Positions 32,489 to 41,836 are shown, numbered from the stretch's first letter. The stretch is DNA of 64,000 bases from Streptomyces sp. NBC_01275 (GCF_026340655.1 NZ_JAPEOZ010000001.1:4340001-4404000), one strand, 5' to 3'. Notes: generated by a model not told the origin, from the letters alone. Program-made: numbers and translations.

Positions 32489-35089
32489 ATGAGCACCGAG
32501 GACCTTCCGGCCCCCCGGTCCCTCGCGGAAGCTCTCCGCGGCAGGGACGACGCTTCGCTGGCCGCCCTCCTGCGCAGCCGCCCCGATCTCATCACCCCGG
32601 TTCCGACCGATCTCACACAGCTCGCCACCCGGGCCGGCACCCGTGCCTCCGTGGTGCGCGCGCTGGAGCGGCTGGACCGGTTCGCGCTGCAGACGGCGGA
32701 GGCGCTGGCCGTCGCCGGGGAGCCGGCGACGTACGACGAGCTGCTGGGGCTGACGGCCGGGGACGGGCGCGACCCGGACGTGGCCGCCGCGCTGCCCGGT
32801 GCGGTGGCGGGCTTGCGCGAGCAGGCGCTGGTGTGGGGTTCCGACGACCGGCTCCGGCTGGTGCGCACCGCCCGTGAGCTGCTCGCGCCGTCGCCGCAGC
32901 ACCCGTCCCCGACGGGGCTCGGGCCGAGCGTGCAGGAGGCGACGGCCGGGATGTCTCCGGGGCGGATCCAGGAGATCGTGGCCGCGGCCGGGCTGGCGTC
33001 CACGCACGACTCCGTGTCGGCGGTGGGCGCGCTGAGCGGCCTGTTCACCGACCGCGCGAGGATGGCCGCGCTGCTCGACGGCGCGCCGGCCGAGTCCCTT
33101 GAGGTGCTGCGCCGGCTGGTGTGGGGGCCGCCGTACGGGCAGGTGACGCATGATCCGGCCGCGCGGCTGCGCTGGCTGCTGGACCGCGGTCTGCTGCTGC
33201 CCACGGCCCCCGGCACGGTGGTCCTGCCCCGCGAGGTCGCCCTGCACCTGCGGGCGGGCCGCGCCCACCGCACGCCCGAGCCGGCGCCCCCGGCGGTCGA
33301 GCCGGCCGCCGTCCACGCTCCCCAGGTGGTGGACGCCACCGCGGCCGGCCAGGCGTACACGGCGCTGGCGACCGTCGAGGAGCTGCTGAAGGACTGGGAC
33401 GAGGGCGGGCCCGCGGTGCTGCGCGCCGGCGGGCTGAGCGTGCGCGACCTCAAGCGCACGGCCGTCGCCCTGGACGTGTCCGAGCCGGTGGCCGCGTTCT
33501 GGGTCGAGCTGGCGTACGGGGCCGGGCTGCTGGCCTCCGACGGCGAGGCCGACGAGCGGTACGCGGCGACCCCGGCGTACGACGAGTGGCTGGAGCGGCC
33601 CGCCGCGGCGCGCTGGGCGCAGCTGGCGGAGACCTGGCTGGCGGCGACCCGGACGTCGGGGCTGGTCGGCGGGCGGGACCTGAAGGAACGGACGCTGTCG
33701 GCGCTCGGCCCGGGCCTCGACCGCTCCGCCGCGCCCGAGGTGCGCCACCGGGTGCTGGCCCTGCTCGCCACGCTCCCCGAGGGCGCCGCGCCCGACGCTG
33801 AGTCGGTGCTGGCCCGGCTGCGCTGGGAACGGCCGCCGCGCTCCCCGCAGGGCGAGGACGACCTGCGCACCCGGCTGGCCCGCTGGACCCTGACGGAGGC
33901 GGAGATGCTCGGCATGACCGGGCGGGGGGCGCTGTCGGCGCAGGGACGGGCGTTGCTGGGGGCGAGGGCGGACGGGCGGCAGGGGAAGCCCGCACCGGCG
34001 GGACATCAGGAACGGACGACGACCCGAGCGGCGAGCCCGGGCGACAAACTCCCTGTGCGCCATGTCCCGACCGCGACCGCCGCCGGACCGGCACACCCCT
34101 CCCCCACCGCCCTTGCTTCCGCGCTCTCCCCCACCGAGAAGGCCGTGGCCTCCGCGGCCGCCGCCCGTCTCCTGGCCCCGCTCCTCCCCGAGCCCCTGGA
34201 CCACGTGCTGCTCCAGGCCGACCTGACCGCGGTGGCCCCCGGCCCGCTGCGGCGCCCGCTGGCCGACATGCTCGGCGTCCTGGCCGACGTCGAGTCCAAG
34301 GGCGGCGCGACCGTCTACCGCTTCACGCCCGCCTCCGTACGCCGTGCCCTGGACGCCGGCCGGGCCGCCGCCGACCTGCACGCCTTCCTCGCCGAGCACT
34401 CCCGCACGCCGGTGCCGCAGCCGCTGGCGTACCTGATCGACGACGTGGCCCGTCGCCACGGCCATCTGCGGGTGGGCGCGGCCTCGGCGTACGTCCGCTG
34501 CGACGACGACTCCGTCCTGAACGAGATCCTCGCCGACAAGCGCGCCGCCGGTCTGCGGCTGCGCCGGCTGGCCCCGACCGTCCTCGCGACGCAGGCCGAC
34601 CCGACGACGCTGCTCGACGGCCTGCGCGCGATGGGCTTCGCGCCCGCCGCCGAGTCCGCCGAGGGCGACGTCCTGATCACCCGCGCCCTCGCCCATCGCA
34701 CCCCGCCCCGCACGGCCCCCGCTCCGGTGCCCGACGGCCCGCCCGCTCCCGACGGCACGCTCCTCACGGCGGCGATCCGCGCGATCCGGGCCGGCGACCT
34801 CGCCGCCACGACCCCCCTCAAACCGGCGGACGACGCGACCGCCCTCGCCCCCGGCGAACTCCCCCGCACCAGCTCCGCAGAGACCCTCGCCACCGTCCAG
34901 GCCGCCGTCCTCACCGGCGAGGCCCTGTGGATCGGCTACGTCAACGCCGAGGGCGCCGCCAGCCAGCGCGTCATCGCCCCCGTCCGCGTCGAGGGCGGCT
35001 TCGTGACGGCGTACGACCACACGGCGGACGAGGTACGCACGTATCCGCTGCACCGGATCACGGGGGTGGCGGAGCTGGCGGAGGAGTAG
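32489..35089 (+). CDS. Helicase-associated protein sharing the XPB N-terminal domain (no ATPase motifs)
   Basis: Soluble protein of 866 residues, annotated in related genomes as helicase C-terminal domain protein (PF13625-like). No Walker A or DEAD box is seen, so it is not itself a helicase. The region LAYLIDDVARRHGHLRVGAA, followed by DSVLNEILADKRAAGLRLRRL, aligns with the N-terminus of the XPB helicase encoded 0.9 kb downstream (DIAETMDRYGRLTL; RPVLEEILRSKRVAPLVGAR). The C-terminal 60 residues (LWIGYVNAEGAASQRVIAPV) form a WYL-like domain. TACCGT lies seven bases before the ATG. A role as XPB partner in DNA repair or transcription is inference. Confidence 0.85.
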   Translation: MSTEDLPAPRSLAEALRGRDDASLAALLRSRPDLITPVPTDLTQLATRAGTRASVVRALERLDRFALQTAEALAVAGEPATYDELLGLTAGDGRDPDVAAALPGAVAGLREQALVWGSDDRLRLVRTARELLAPSPQHPSPTGLGPSVQEATAGMSPGRIQEIVAAAGLASTHDSVSAVGALSGLFTDRARMAALLDGAPAESLEVLRRLVWGPPYGQVTHDPAARLRWLLDRGLLLPTAPGTVVLPREVALHLRAGRAHRTPEPAPPAVEPAAVHAPQVVDATAAGQAYTALATVEELLKDWDEGGPAVLRAGGLSVRDLKRTAVALDVSEPVAAFWVELAYGAGLLASDGEADERYAATPAYDEWLERPAAARWAQLAETWLAATRTSGLVGGRDLKERTLSALGPGLDRSAAPEVRHRVLALLATLPEGAAPDAESVLARLRWERPPRSPQGEDDLRTRLARWTLTEAEMLGMTGRGALSAQGRALLGARADGRQGKPAPAGHQERTTTRAASPGDKLPVRHVPTATAAGPAHPSPTALASALSPTEKAVASAAAARLLAPLLPEPLDHVLLQADLTAVAPGPLRRPLADMLGVLADVESKGGATVYRFTPASVRRALDAGRAAADLHAFLAEHSRTPVPQPLAYLIDDVARRHGHLRVGAASAYVRCDDDSVLNEILADKRAAGLRLRRLAPTVLATQADPTTLLDGLRAMGFAPAAESAEGDVLITRALAHRTPPRTAPAPVPDGPPAPDGTLLTAAIRAIRAGDLAATTPLKPADDATALAPGELPRTSSAETLATVQAAVLTGEALWIGYVNAEGAASQRVIAPVRVEGGFVTAYDHTADEVRTYPLHRITGVAELAEE

Positions 35090-35091
35090 CG

Positions 35092-35171
35092 GCGGCGAGG
35101 CCCAGCGGCCGAGAGCTCGGCGGCCGGGGCTCAGCGGCTGGGCTCGGCGACTGGGGCTCGGCGGCCTGGGC
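35092..35171. repeat. Tandem GGCTCGGCGGCCTGG-like repeats
   Basis: Units of about 16 bp (GGCTCAGCGGCTG, GGCTCGGCGACTG, GGCTCGGCGGCCT) fill the space between two convergent stop codons. Confidence 0.75.
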
Positions 35172-35720
35172 TCAGCAGTCGCCGACGGAGGCGTCCGCGG
35201 GGAGGCCGAAGTGGGCGCGGGCCGCGGTCTCCAGGCCCTGGGACGACATCTCGTCCTGGACCGTCCATGCGGCGAGGACGCCGAAGTGGGCCTTGGTCCA
35301 TCCGGCGTTCCCCTCGCCGTCGGGGGCCTCCTCCCGGGACACGATCCGGTAGCCGCCGTCCGCGTCCGCGTCCCGCTTCAGCCGCACCACCTGCGGGAAC
35401 TGCGCGCCGCTGCACTCCACCAGGGAGTCGCCGCGCACGCCGTACTCGACGCACAGCGTGTTGACGCCGGCCCGCACCTCGTCCTCGTGCTCCGCCAGGT
35501 CGAGCGCGTCCGCCCGGCAGAACCAGCGGGACTCGAGGGCGGGCTCGGTCTCGCCGTATCCGCTGCCGCGCGCCTCGGCGACGAGCCCGGCCTCGATCAC
35601 CGGCCGCACCTCGCCCCACAGCCGGGCGTCGACGTCCGCCGCCGGCCACATCACCCAGCCGCCGGTGCCCACCAGCACCACCACGGCTCCCACGCCGGTT
35701 GCCCATCTGAGGACCGACAT
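35172..35720 (-). CDS. Membrane-anchored or secreted protein of unknown function
   Basis: Protein of 182 residues. A single N-terminal hydrophobic stretch (WATGVGAVVVLVGTGGWVMW) acts as signal anchor. The extracytoplasmic part has four conserved-looking cysteines (RWFCRAD, NTLCVEY, LVECSG and the C-terminal VGDC), probably forming disulfides. The ATG at 35720 follows GAGGGG at good distance. It lies between two helicase-related genes on the other strand. No family is recognised. Confidence 0.75.
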   Translation of the reverse strand: MSVLRWATGVGAVVVLVGTGGWVMWPAADVDARLWGEVRPVIEAGLVAEARGSGYGETEPALESRWFCRADALDLAEHEDEVRAGVNTLCVEYGVRGDSLVECSGAQFPQVVRLKRDADADGGYRIVSREEAPDGEGNAGWTKAHFGVLAAWTVQDEMSSQGLETAARAHFGLPADASVGDC

Positions 35721-35810
35721 ACCGTGCCCCCTCACCACGTCGTACGCAGCCGCGCTGCTCCCCCGTTCAGACACCCGGAGGGTGCGCATGGTTGCCCGGG
35801 TGTCCGGCCT

Positions 35811-35898
35811 GGTGATCGCGCGGGGGCGGCTTGGTGATCGCGCGGGGGCGGCTTGGTGATCGCGCGGGGGCGGCCTGGTGATCGCGCGCGGGCAGCCC
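35811..35898. repeat. Four 22-bp tandem repeats upstream of the XPB gene
   Basis: GGTGATCGCGCGGGGGCGGC plus two bases repeats at 35811, 35833, 35855 and 35877; the fourth copy is altered. It occupies the divergent promoter region of the XPB gene and the small membrane protein gene. Confidence 0.9.
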
Positions 35899-35999
35899 GG
35901 GGCGGCCCGGGAAGAGCGCACCCCCGTTCCGACGCGCCGTAAGGCACACTGGAGGTTTGGTCCGATGCCTCGGTCCGGTGCGGAAGGGATGTTACGTAC

Positions 36000-37643
36000 G
36001 TGAATGGTCCACTCATCGTCCAGTCCGACAAGACCCTGCTCCTGGAGGTCGACCACGAGCAGTCCGGCGAGTGTCGGCGGGCCATCGCGCCGTTCGCGGA
36101 GCTGGAGCGGGCGCCGGAGCACATCCACACGTATCGGCTGACGCCGCTGGGGCTGTGGAACGCGCGGGCGGCCGGGCATGACGCCGAGCAGGTCGTGGAC
36201 GCGCTCGTGCAGTACAGCCGGTATCCGGTGCCGCACGCGCTGCTGGTGGACATCGCCGAGACGATGGACCGGTACGGGCGGCTGACGCTGAGCAAGCATC
36301 CGGCGCACGGGCTGGTGCTGACGACCACCGACCGGCCGGTGCTGGAGGAGATCCTGCGCTCGAAGCGGGTCGCGCCGCTGGTCGGGGCCCGGATCGACCC
36401 GGACACCGTCGTCGTGCACCCCTCCGAGCGCGGGCAGATCAAGCAGACGCTGCTGAGGCTGGGCTGGCCGGCCGAGGACCTCGCGGGGTACGTCGACGGG
36501 GAGGCGCATCCGATCGAGCTGGCCGAGGACGGGTGGGCGCTGCGGCCGTATCAGAAGCAGGCCGTGGAGAACTTCTGGCACGGCGGGAGCGGGGTCGTGG
36601 TCCTGCCCTGCGGCGCCGGGAAGACCCTGGTCGGGGCCGGGTCCATGGCGCAGGCCAAGTCGACCACGCTGATCCTCGTCACCAACACCGTGTCCGCCCG
36701 GCAGTGGAAGCACGAGCTGGTGAAGCGGACCTCGCTGACCGAGGAGGAGATCGGCGAGTACAGCGGGACGAAGAAGGAGATCCGACCGGTCACCATCGCC
36801 ACCTACCAGGTGCTGACGACCCGGCGGAAGGGCGTCTACCCGCACCTGGAGCTGTTCGACTCCCGGGACTGGGGGCTCATCGTCTACGACGAGGTGCACC
36901 TGCTCCCCGCCCCCGTCTTCAAGTTCACCGCCGACCTCCAGGCGCGGCGGCGGCTCGGTCTGACCGCGACCCTCGTGCGGGAGGACGGGCGCGAGTCGGA
37001 CGTCTTCTCGCTCATCGGGCCCAAGCGGTTCGACGCGCCGTGGAAGGAGATCGAGGCGCAGGGGTACATCGCGCCCGCCGACTGCGTGGAGGTACGGGTC
37101 AATCTGACCGACTCCGAGCGGCTCGCGTACGCGACCGCCGAGGCGGAGGAGAAGTACCGCTTCTGTGCGACGACCGCGACGAAGCGGAAGGTGACGGAGG
37201 CGATCGTGCGGCGGTTCGCCGGGCAGCAGATCCTCGTCATCGGGCAGTACATCGACCAGCTCGACGAGCTGGGCGAGCATCTGAACGCCCCCGTGATCAA
37301 GGGCGAGACCTCCAACGCCCAGCGCGAGAAGCTCTTCGACGCCTTCCGGGAGGGCGAGATCAGCGTGCTCGTGGTGTCCAAGGTCGCGAACTTCTCGATC
37401 GACCTGCCGGAGGCGACGGTCGCCATCCAGGTGTCGGGCACCTTCGGCTCCCGCCAGGAGGAGGCACAGCGCCTGGGCCGCGTCCTGCGCCCCAAGTCGG
37501 ACGGCCACCAGGCCCACTTCTACTCGGTCGTCGCCCGCGACACCATCGACCAGGACTTCGCCGCCCACCGCCAACGCTTCCTGGCCGAACAGGGCTACGC
37601 GTACCGCATCATGGACGCGGACGAACTCCTGGCGGAGGGCTGA
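36000..37643 (+). CDS. DNA repair helicase XPB
   Basis: ATP-dependent 3'-5' DNA helicase of superfamily 2, 547 residues, as found in Actinobacteria. The N-terminal damage-recognition-like domain (about 1-170) is followed by RecA domain 1 with Walker A LPCGAGKTL (Lys208) and DEVH (Asp297), the RED-like motif LVREDGRESDVF, and RecA domain 2 with QVSGTFGSRQEEAQRLGRVL (motif VI). Its likely role is duplex opening in repair or transcription. The GTG start at 36000 follows GGAAGGGA. Neighbouring genes include a protein with the same N-terminal domain and a HelD helicase. Confidence 0.94.
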   Translation: MNGPLIVQSDKTLLLEVDHEQSGECRRAIAPFAELERAPEHIHTYRLTPLGLWNARAAGHDAEQVVDALVQYSRYPVPHALLVDIAETMDRYGRLTLSKHPAHGLVLTTTDRPVLEEILRSKRVAPLVGARIDPDTVVVHPSERGQIKQTLLRLGWPAEDLAGYVDGEAHPIELAEDGWALRPYQKQAVENFWHGGSGVVVLPCGAGKTLVGAGSMAQAKSTTLILVTNTVSARQWKHELVKRTSLTEEEIGEYSGTKKEIRPVTIATYQVLTTRRKGVYPHLELFDSRDWGLIVYDEVHLLPAPVFKFTADLQARRRLGLTATLVREDGRESDVFSLIGPKRFDAPWKEIEAQGYIAPADCVEVRVNLTDSERLAYATAEAEEKYRFCATTATKRKVTEAIVRRFAGQQILVIGQYIDQLDELGEHLNAPVIKGETSNAQREKLFDAFREGEISVLVVSKVANFSIDLPEATVAIQVSGTFGSRQEEAQRLGRVLRPKSDGHQAHFYSVVARDTIDQDFAAHRQRFLAEQGYAYRIMDADELLAEG

Positions 37644-37707
37644 GCCGCCGAGCAGCGGAGGGCTGAGCCACCCGGGTACGGGTGATCCGCGGACGCGTCG
37701 GCAGGGC

Positions 37708-37887
37708 TCACCTGCGGCGCACGCCCGCCTCCTCCGCGTACTCGCCCAGGACGATCACTTCGAAGGCGGCGACGGCGAAGACCTTCACGGCGCGCAGGGC
37801 GTCGCCGAGGCGGTGGTGGTGGGTGTCGGAGAGAGGGGTCGCGCCGGAGGGGCGACCGGGGGCCGGGGTGATGGTCGCTGTGCTCAT
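37708..37887 (-). CDS. Small conserved Streptomyces protein (59 residues)
   Basis: Begins MSTATITPAPGRPSGATPLS and contains the helix GDALRAVKVFAVAAFEVIVL followed by GEYAEEAGVRRR. The helix is amphipathic to hydrophobic and may be membrane-peripheral. The ATG at 37887 is preceded by GGAG five bases upstream. It is convergent with the XPB gene. Similar short proteins beside XPB genes are recalled from other Streptomyces, but no function is known. Confidence 0.7.
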   Translation of the reverse strand: MSTATITPAPGRPSGATPLSDTHHHRLGDALRAVKVFAVAAFEVIVLGEYAEEAGVRRR

Positions 37888-38178
37888 GTCTCCATGATGG
37901 ATTCCGGGGCATAAGGGGGGCATCGGTCTCCGGTGCCCCGTTGCACACTGCGCCTGTACGCCTTACGGGGGATCCCTTCCCCTCGGGGAGGAGGCCCTGG
38001 GAGGTCTGTGTCCCCTAGGGGGCGGAGGAACCGGCGGCGGAAAACCCGTTGGCGTCCGCCTCCCCCGCCCGCCTACAATCTCCGCTCTTGCCCGCCTCCC
38101 TTCACGGAGCGCCGCCGACCGGACGGAAACCGGGCGGCATCCCGCAGCCACCCCATCAGCCGGCCCGGAGGCACCCCC

Positions 38179-40254
38179 TTGTCCACGCCCGTCGTCGACG
38201 ACACCCCCGGCGATCCGCTCTCCCGTGAGCGCGCCCACCTGGCCTCCTCCCGTGCCGCTCTGCGCGCGATGCGCGAGGACGTGCAGAACCTCGACATCCG
38301 CGACGTCGCCGCGAACTGGGTGAACGCCCAGATCCTGGAGCGCCAGATCGGCGAGCGGATCAAGGCCCTCGCCGACCTCAGCCACACCCCGCTGTTCTTC
38401 GGGCGGCTCGACTACCTGCACGCGCCCGGCGCGGAGCAGGCGGAGGGGGCCGAGGGCGAGCAGTTCTACATCGGGCGTCGGCATGTGCACGACGGCGAAG
38501 GCGATCCGATGGTGATCGACTGGCGTGCGCCGGTCTCGCAGCCGTTCTACCGGGCGTCGAAGAAGGACCCGATGGACGTCGGGCTGCGCCGCCGCTTCGG
38601 CTACACCGGCGGCGACCTCACCGCGTACGAGGACGAGCACCTCTCCGACCCGCAGGAGCACGCGCGCACCAGCAAGCTGCTCCAGCAGGAGATCGAGCGT
38701 CCACGCGTCGGCCCGATGCGCGACATCGTCGCGACCATCCAGCCCGAGCAGGACGAGATCGTACGCAGCGGGCTCGGCGGATCCGTGTGTGTGCAGGGCG
38801 GTCCCGGCACCGGGAAGACCGCCGTCGGCCTGCACCGGGTCGCCTACCTCCTCTACGCCCACCGCGAGCGGCTCGCCCGCACCGGGACCCTGGTCATCGG
38901 GCCGAACCGGTCCTTCCTGCACTACATCGAGCAGGTCCTACCCACGCTGGGCGAGTTGACGGTGCGCCAGGCGACCGTGGACGATCTCGTCGCCCATGTG
39001 GAGGTGCAGGGCGTCGACGACTCGGCGGCCGCGGTCGTCAAGGGCGACGCCAGAATGGCGGAGGTGCTGCGACGGGCCGTCTACTCGCATGTGACGATGC
39101 CGACCGAGCAGGTCCTCGTGGTGCGCGGCTCCCGCCGGTGGCGGGTCCCGGCGTACGAACTGGAGGTCATCGTCGGCGAGTTGCTCGACCGGGACATCCG
39201 CTACGGGGCCGCCCGCGAGGCCCTCCCGCAGCGCATCGCGCACGCCGTGCTGGTGCAGATGGAGCGCTCGGGCGAGGCCCCGGACGACCGCGTGCAGGAC
39301 GCCGTCGCCCGCAACACCGCGGTGAAGGCGGCCGTCAAGGCCATCTGGCCGCCGGTCGACCCCGCCAAACTGGTCCTGCGGCTGCTCACCGACGCGGAGT
39401 TCCTCGCCGTGCACGCGGAGGGGATCCTCGACGAGGACGAGCAGAAGACGATCCTGTGGGCGCTGCCCGGGTCCGGGAAGAGGGCCGTGCGGAGCGTGAA
39501 GTCGGCCAAGTGGTCGCCCGCGGACGCGGTGTTGATCGACGAGACGACCGACCTCGTCGAGCGCACGCACTCCCTCGGGCACGTCGTCCTGGACGAGGCG
39601 CAGGACCTGTCCCCGATGCAGTACCGGGCGGTCGGCCGGCGCTGCACCACCGGCTCGGCGACCGTCCTCGGCGACCTGGCGCAGGGCACCACGCCCTGGG
39701 CGACCCGGAGTTGGGAGGAGGCTCTCACCCACCTCGGCAAGTCCGACGCGGTCATCGAGGAGCTGACGGCCGGCTTCCGGGTGCCGACGGACGTCATCAC
39801 CTACGCCTCCCGGCTGCTGCCGTACATCGCGCCCGGCCTCACGCCGGTGGCGTCGGTGCGGGAGAATCCGGGCTTCTTCGACCTCCGTCCGATCGGTGAC
39901 ACGGCCGAAGTGGTCGCCGCCTGCGAGGAGTTGCTGCGCAACGAAGGGTCGACCGGTCTCATCGCCGCCGACGCCCGGATCCCGGCGCTGGCCGAGGCGC
40001 TCACCGGGGCGGGCATCGGATTCCTGGCCCCCGGCGAGGAGACCACCCAGGACACCCGGCTCACCCTGGTCCCGGCCTCCCTGGCCAAGGGCCTGGAGTA
40101 CGACTACGTGGTGCTCGACGAGCCCGGGGCCGTCGTCGACGGCGAGCCGGACGAGCGGACGGGGCTGCGGCGGCTGTACGTGGCGCTGACCCGTGCGGTG
40201 TCGGGGCTGATCGTCACCCACGCGGCGGCGCTGCCGGAGCAGCTCGCCGACTGA
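38179..40254 (+). CDS. helD: HelD-family UvrD/Rep-like helicase (RNA polymerase-associated)
   Basis: Superfamily 1 ATPase of 691 residues that in Actinobacteria and Bacillus releases stalled RNA polymerase from DNA. An N-terminal coiled arm (LSRERAHLASSRAALRAMRE) precedes RecA domain 1 with Walker A GGPGTGKTAVGL (Lys213) and DEAQDLSPMQ (Asp472); the C-terminal domain has LTRAVSGLIVTH. The family signature VIDWRAPVSQPFY is present. The TTG start at 38179 is supported by GGAGG seven bases upstream. No rifampicin-associated element was found upstream, so it is more likely the housekeeping HelD than the antibiotic-induced HelR. Confidence 0.9.
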   Translation: MSTPVVDDTPGDPLSRERAHLASSRAALRAMREDVQNLDIRDVAANWVNAQILERQIGERIKALADLSHTPLFFGRLDYLHAPGAEQAEGAEGEQFYIGRRHVHDGEGDPMVIDWRAPVSQPFYRASKKDPMDVGLRRRFGYTGGDLTAYEDEHLSDPQEHARTSKLLQQEIERPRVGPMRDIVATIQPEQDEIVRSGLGGSVCVQGGPGTGKTAVGLHRVAYLLYAHRERLARTGTLVIGPNRSFLHYIEQVLPTLGELTVRQATVDDLVAHVEVQGVDDSAAAVVKGDARMAEVLRRAVYSHVTMPTEQVLVVRGSRRWRVPAYELEVIVGELLDRDIRYGAAREALPQRIAHAVLVQMERSGEAPDDRVQDAVARNTAVKAAVKAIWPPVDPAKLVLRLLTDAEFLAVHAEGILDEDEQKTILWALPGSGKRAVRSVKSAKWSPADAVLIDETTDLVERTHSLGHVVLDEAQDLSPMQYRAVGRRCTTGSATVLGDLAQGTTPWATRSWEEALTHLGKSDAVIEELTAGFRVPTDVITYASRLLPYIAPGLTPVASVRENPGFFDLRPIGDTAEVVAACEELLRNEGSTGLIAADARIPALAEALTGAGIGFLAPGEETTQDTRLTLVPASLAKGLEYDYVVLDEPGAVVDGEPDERTGLRRLYVALTRAVSGLIVTHAAALPEQLAD

Positions 40255-40261
40255 ACCCCAG

Positions 40262-40337
40262 CCCCCTGGCAGGCCCCCTACGGGGGACTACGGGGGCTAC
40301 GGGACCTACGGGACCTACGGGGTCTACGGGGGCGGGG
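40262..40337. repeat. CTACGGG tandem repeats with small terminator hairpin
   Basis: CTACGGGGG/CCTACGGGA units of 9-10 bases repeat six or seven times between convergent helD and cutC; the first forms a CCCC-TAC-GGGG hairpin that may terminate transcription. Confidence 0.75.
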
Positions 40338-40340
40338 GAC

Positions 40341-41033
40341 CTACCCCTCGTCCAGCGCCTTCCGCCACTCCCCCACCGCCGCCGCCGACACCGGTCCGGC
40401 CCAGCCGTCGGGCCGGGCCGCTCCGCCGATGTGGAAGGCGTCGATCCCGGCCGCCGTCAGGACCGGCAGGTGATCGAGGCGCAGTCCTCCTCCCACGAGG
40501 AGCTGCTGCCCGTACCCCTGTCGGCCGGTCTGCGCCGCCTCCGCGAGGAGGGTGGGCAGGCCCTCGTCGACGCCCGTCGCCGAGCCGGCCGTGAGGTAGG
40601 CGTCCAGTCCCGGTACGCCGTCCAGCTGCTTGCGCAGGGCGTCGCGGTCGACGGCGTGGTCGAGCGCCCGGTGGAACGTCCAGCGGCAGCCGTCCAGCTC
40701 GGCGGCGATCCGCTCCACGGCGGGCAGGTCCACCGCCCCCTCCGCGTCGAGGAACCCGAGTACGAACTCCTCGGCCCCGGCCTCCCGCAGTTGGTACGCG
40801 ACGCGTACCAAACGCTCGACGTCCCCCGCCGCGAACCCGTCCGCCGACCGCAGCATCACGCGCAGCGAGAGATCGACGGCTGCGCGGATCGCGGCGAAGG
40901 CCGGGACGGGCGGGGTGAGCCCGTCCGCGGCCATGTCGGTGACCAGTTCGAGGCGGTCCGCGCCTCCGGCCTGGGCGGCGACCGCGTCCTCGACGTCGAG
41001 GGCGATCACCTCCAGGACTGCACGCTTGCTCAT
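40341..41033 (-). CDS. cutC: CutC-family protein
   Basis: Cytoplasmic TIM-barrel protein of 230 residues of the CutC family, first described in copper homeostasis but with unproven enzymology. Typical segments are LEVIALDVEDAVAAQAGGAD RLELV (read in two parts), FVLGFLDAEGAVD, WTFHRALDHAVDR and QQLLVGGGLRLDHL. The ATG at 41033 gives the family start MSKRAVLEVIA; an upstream in-frame ATG adds a poor N-terminus. A DasR-like site lies 54-67 bases upstream, hinting at a link to amino-sugar metabolism rather than copper. The gene is divergent from the HD phosphohydrolase. Confidence 0.9.
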   Translation of the reverse strand: MSKRAVLEVIALDVEDAVAAQAGGADRLELVTDMAADGLTPPVPAFAAIRAAVDLSLRVMLRSADGFAAGDVERLVRVAYQLREAGAEEFVLGFLDAEGAVDLPAVERIAAELDGCRWTFHRALDHAVDRDALRKQLDGVPGLDAYLTAGSATGVDEGLPTLLAEAAQTGRQGYGQQLLVGGGLRLDHLPVLTAAGIDAFHIGGAARPDGWAGPVSAAAVGEWRKALDEG

Positions 41034-41084
41034 GGGACCCCATTCGTCAACGGCCGTCGGCGTTCGACGGGCGGCTACGGGCAT

Positions 41085-41100
41085 ACAGGTCTAGTCCAAT
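41085..41100. promoter_or_regulatory. DasR-responsive element (dre)-like site
   Basis: AGGTCTAGTCCA at 41087-41098 matches 10 of 12 core bases of the dre palindrome TGGTCTAGACCA. It lies in the 101-base gap between divergent cutC and the HD gene, so it could control either or both. Confidence 0.55.
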
Positions 41101-41134
41101 TCAAGAATACGCCCCGGCGCGCGAGAATGAGGTC

Positions 41135-41836
41135 ATGGCCGACCCAGACGCCCTGCGCACCCGCTTCGCCCGCGCCCTGGAAGGAGCCCGGGGCCCGGAA
41201 GAAGTCCGAGCCCCGGAACGAGTCCAGGACCCCGACCCCAGCCGTGGCGACTCCGGCGACGCCCCCGACCCGACGCCCTACGCCGACGCCCTCCTCGCCC
41301 GCTGGCAGGAGCCGCAGCGCCGCTATCACACGCTCACGCACCTCACCGCGGTCCTCGACCACATCGACGTACTCGAGACGCACGCCGACGACCCGGACGT
41401 CGTACGCCTCGCCGCCTGGTTCCACGACGCGGTCTACCTCCCCGACCGCTCCGAGAACGAGGAGCGGTCCGCCCGGCTCGCGGAGCGGGCGCTGGCGGAG
41501 GCCGGGGCGCCGGCGGGCAAGACCGCCGAGGTCGCCCGGCTCGTCCGCCTCACCGTCACCCACGACCCGGCCGACGACGACCGCGACGGCCAGGTCCTGT
41601 GCGACGCCGACCTCGCGATCCTCGCCGCGCCGCCGTCCGCGTACGCCGCCTACACCGCCGCCGTCCGCGAGGAGTACCACTTCGTGCCCAGCGACGCCTT
41701 CCGCACCGGCCGCGCCGCGATCCTGCGTCAACTCCTCGACCTGCCGAGACTGTTCAGGACGCCGTACGGGGCGGCCCAGTGGGAGGCGACGGCCCGGTAC
41801 AACCTGCGGGGCGAGCTGGAGCTGCTGACCTCATGA
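41135..41836 (+). CDS. HD-domain metal-dependent phosphohydrolase
   Basis: Cytoplasmic protein of 233 residues with the HD superfamily core: RRYHTLTHLTAVLDHID (first His), AAWFHDAVYLPD (the His-Asp pair) and DADLAILAAPPSAYAAY (last Asp), then EYHFVPSDAFRTGRAAIL. This set is typical of the predicted HD phosphohydrolases annotated as YpgQ/COG4339-like, whose substrates may be nucleotides or cofactors. The N-terminal 45 residues are an extra Pro/Asp-rich tail. Its stop overlaps the next ATG (ATGA), so translation of the two is coupled. Confidence 0.87.
   Translation: MADPDALRTRFARALEGARGPEEVRAPERVQDPDPSRGDSGDAPDPTPYADALLARWQEPQRRYHTLTHLTAVLDHIDVLETHADDPDVVRLAAWFHDAVYLPDRSENEERSARLAERALAEAGAPAGKTAEVARLVRLTVTHDPADDDRDGQVLCDADLAILAAPPSAYAAYTAAVREEYHFVPSDAFRTGRAAILRQLLDLPRLFRTPYGAAQWEATARYNLRGELELLTS

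Noticed and set aside
35811..35898. CRISPR array
   Set aside because: Pure tandem 22-bp units without spacers.
37888..38178. Rifampicin-associated element in front of helD
   Set aside because: The 291-base upstream gap shows a CCCCTAGGGG palindrome but not the inverted repeat known from inducible HelR genes.
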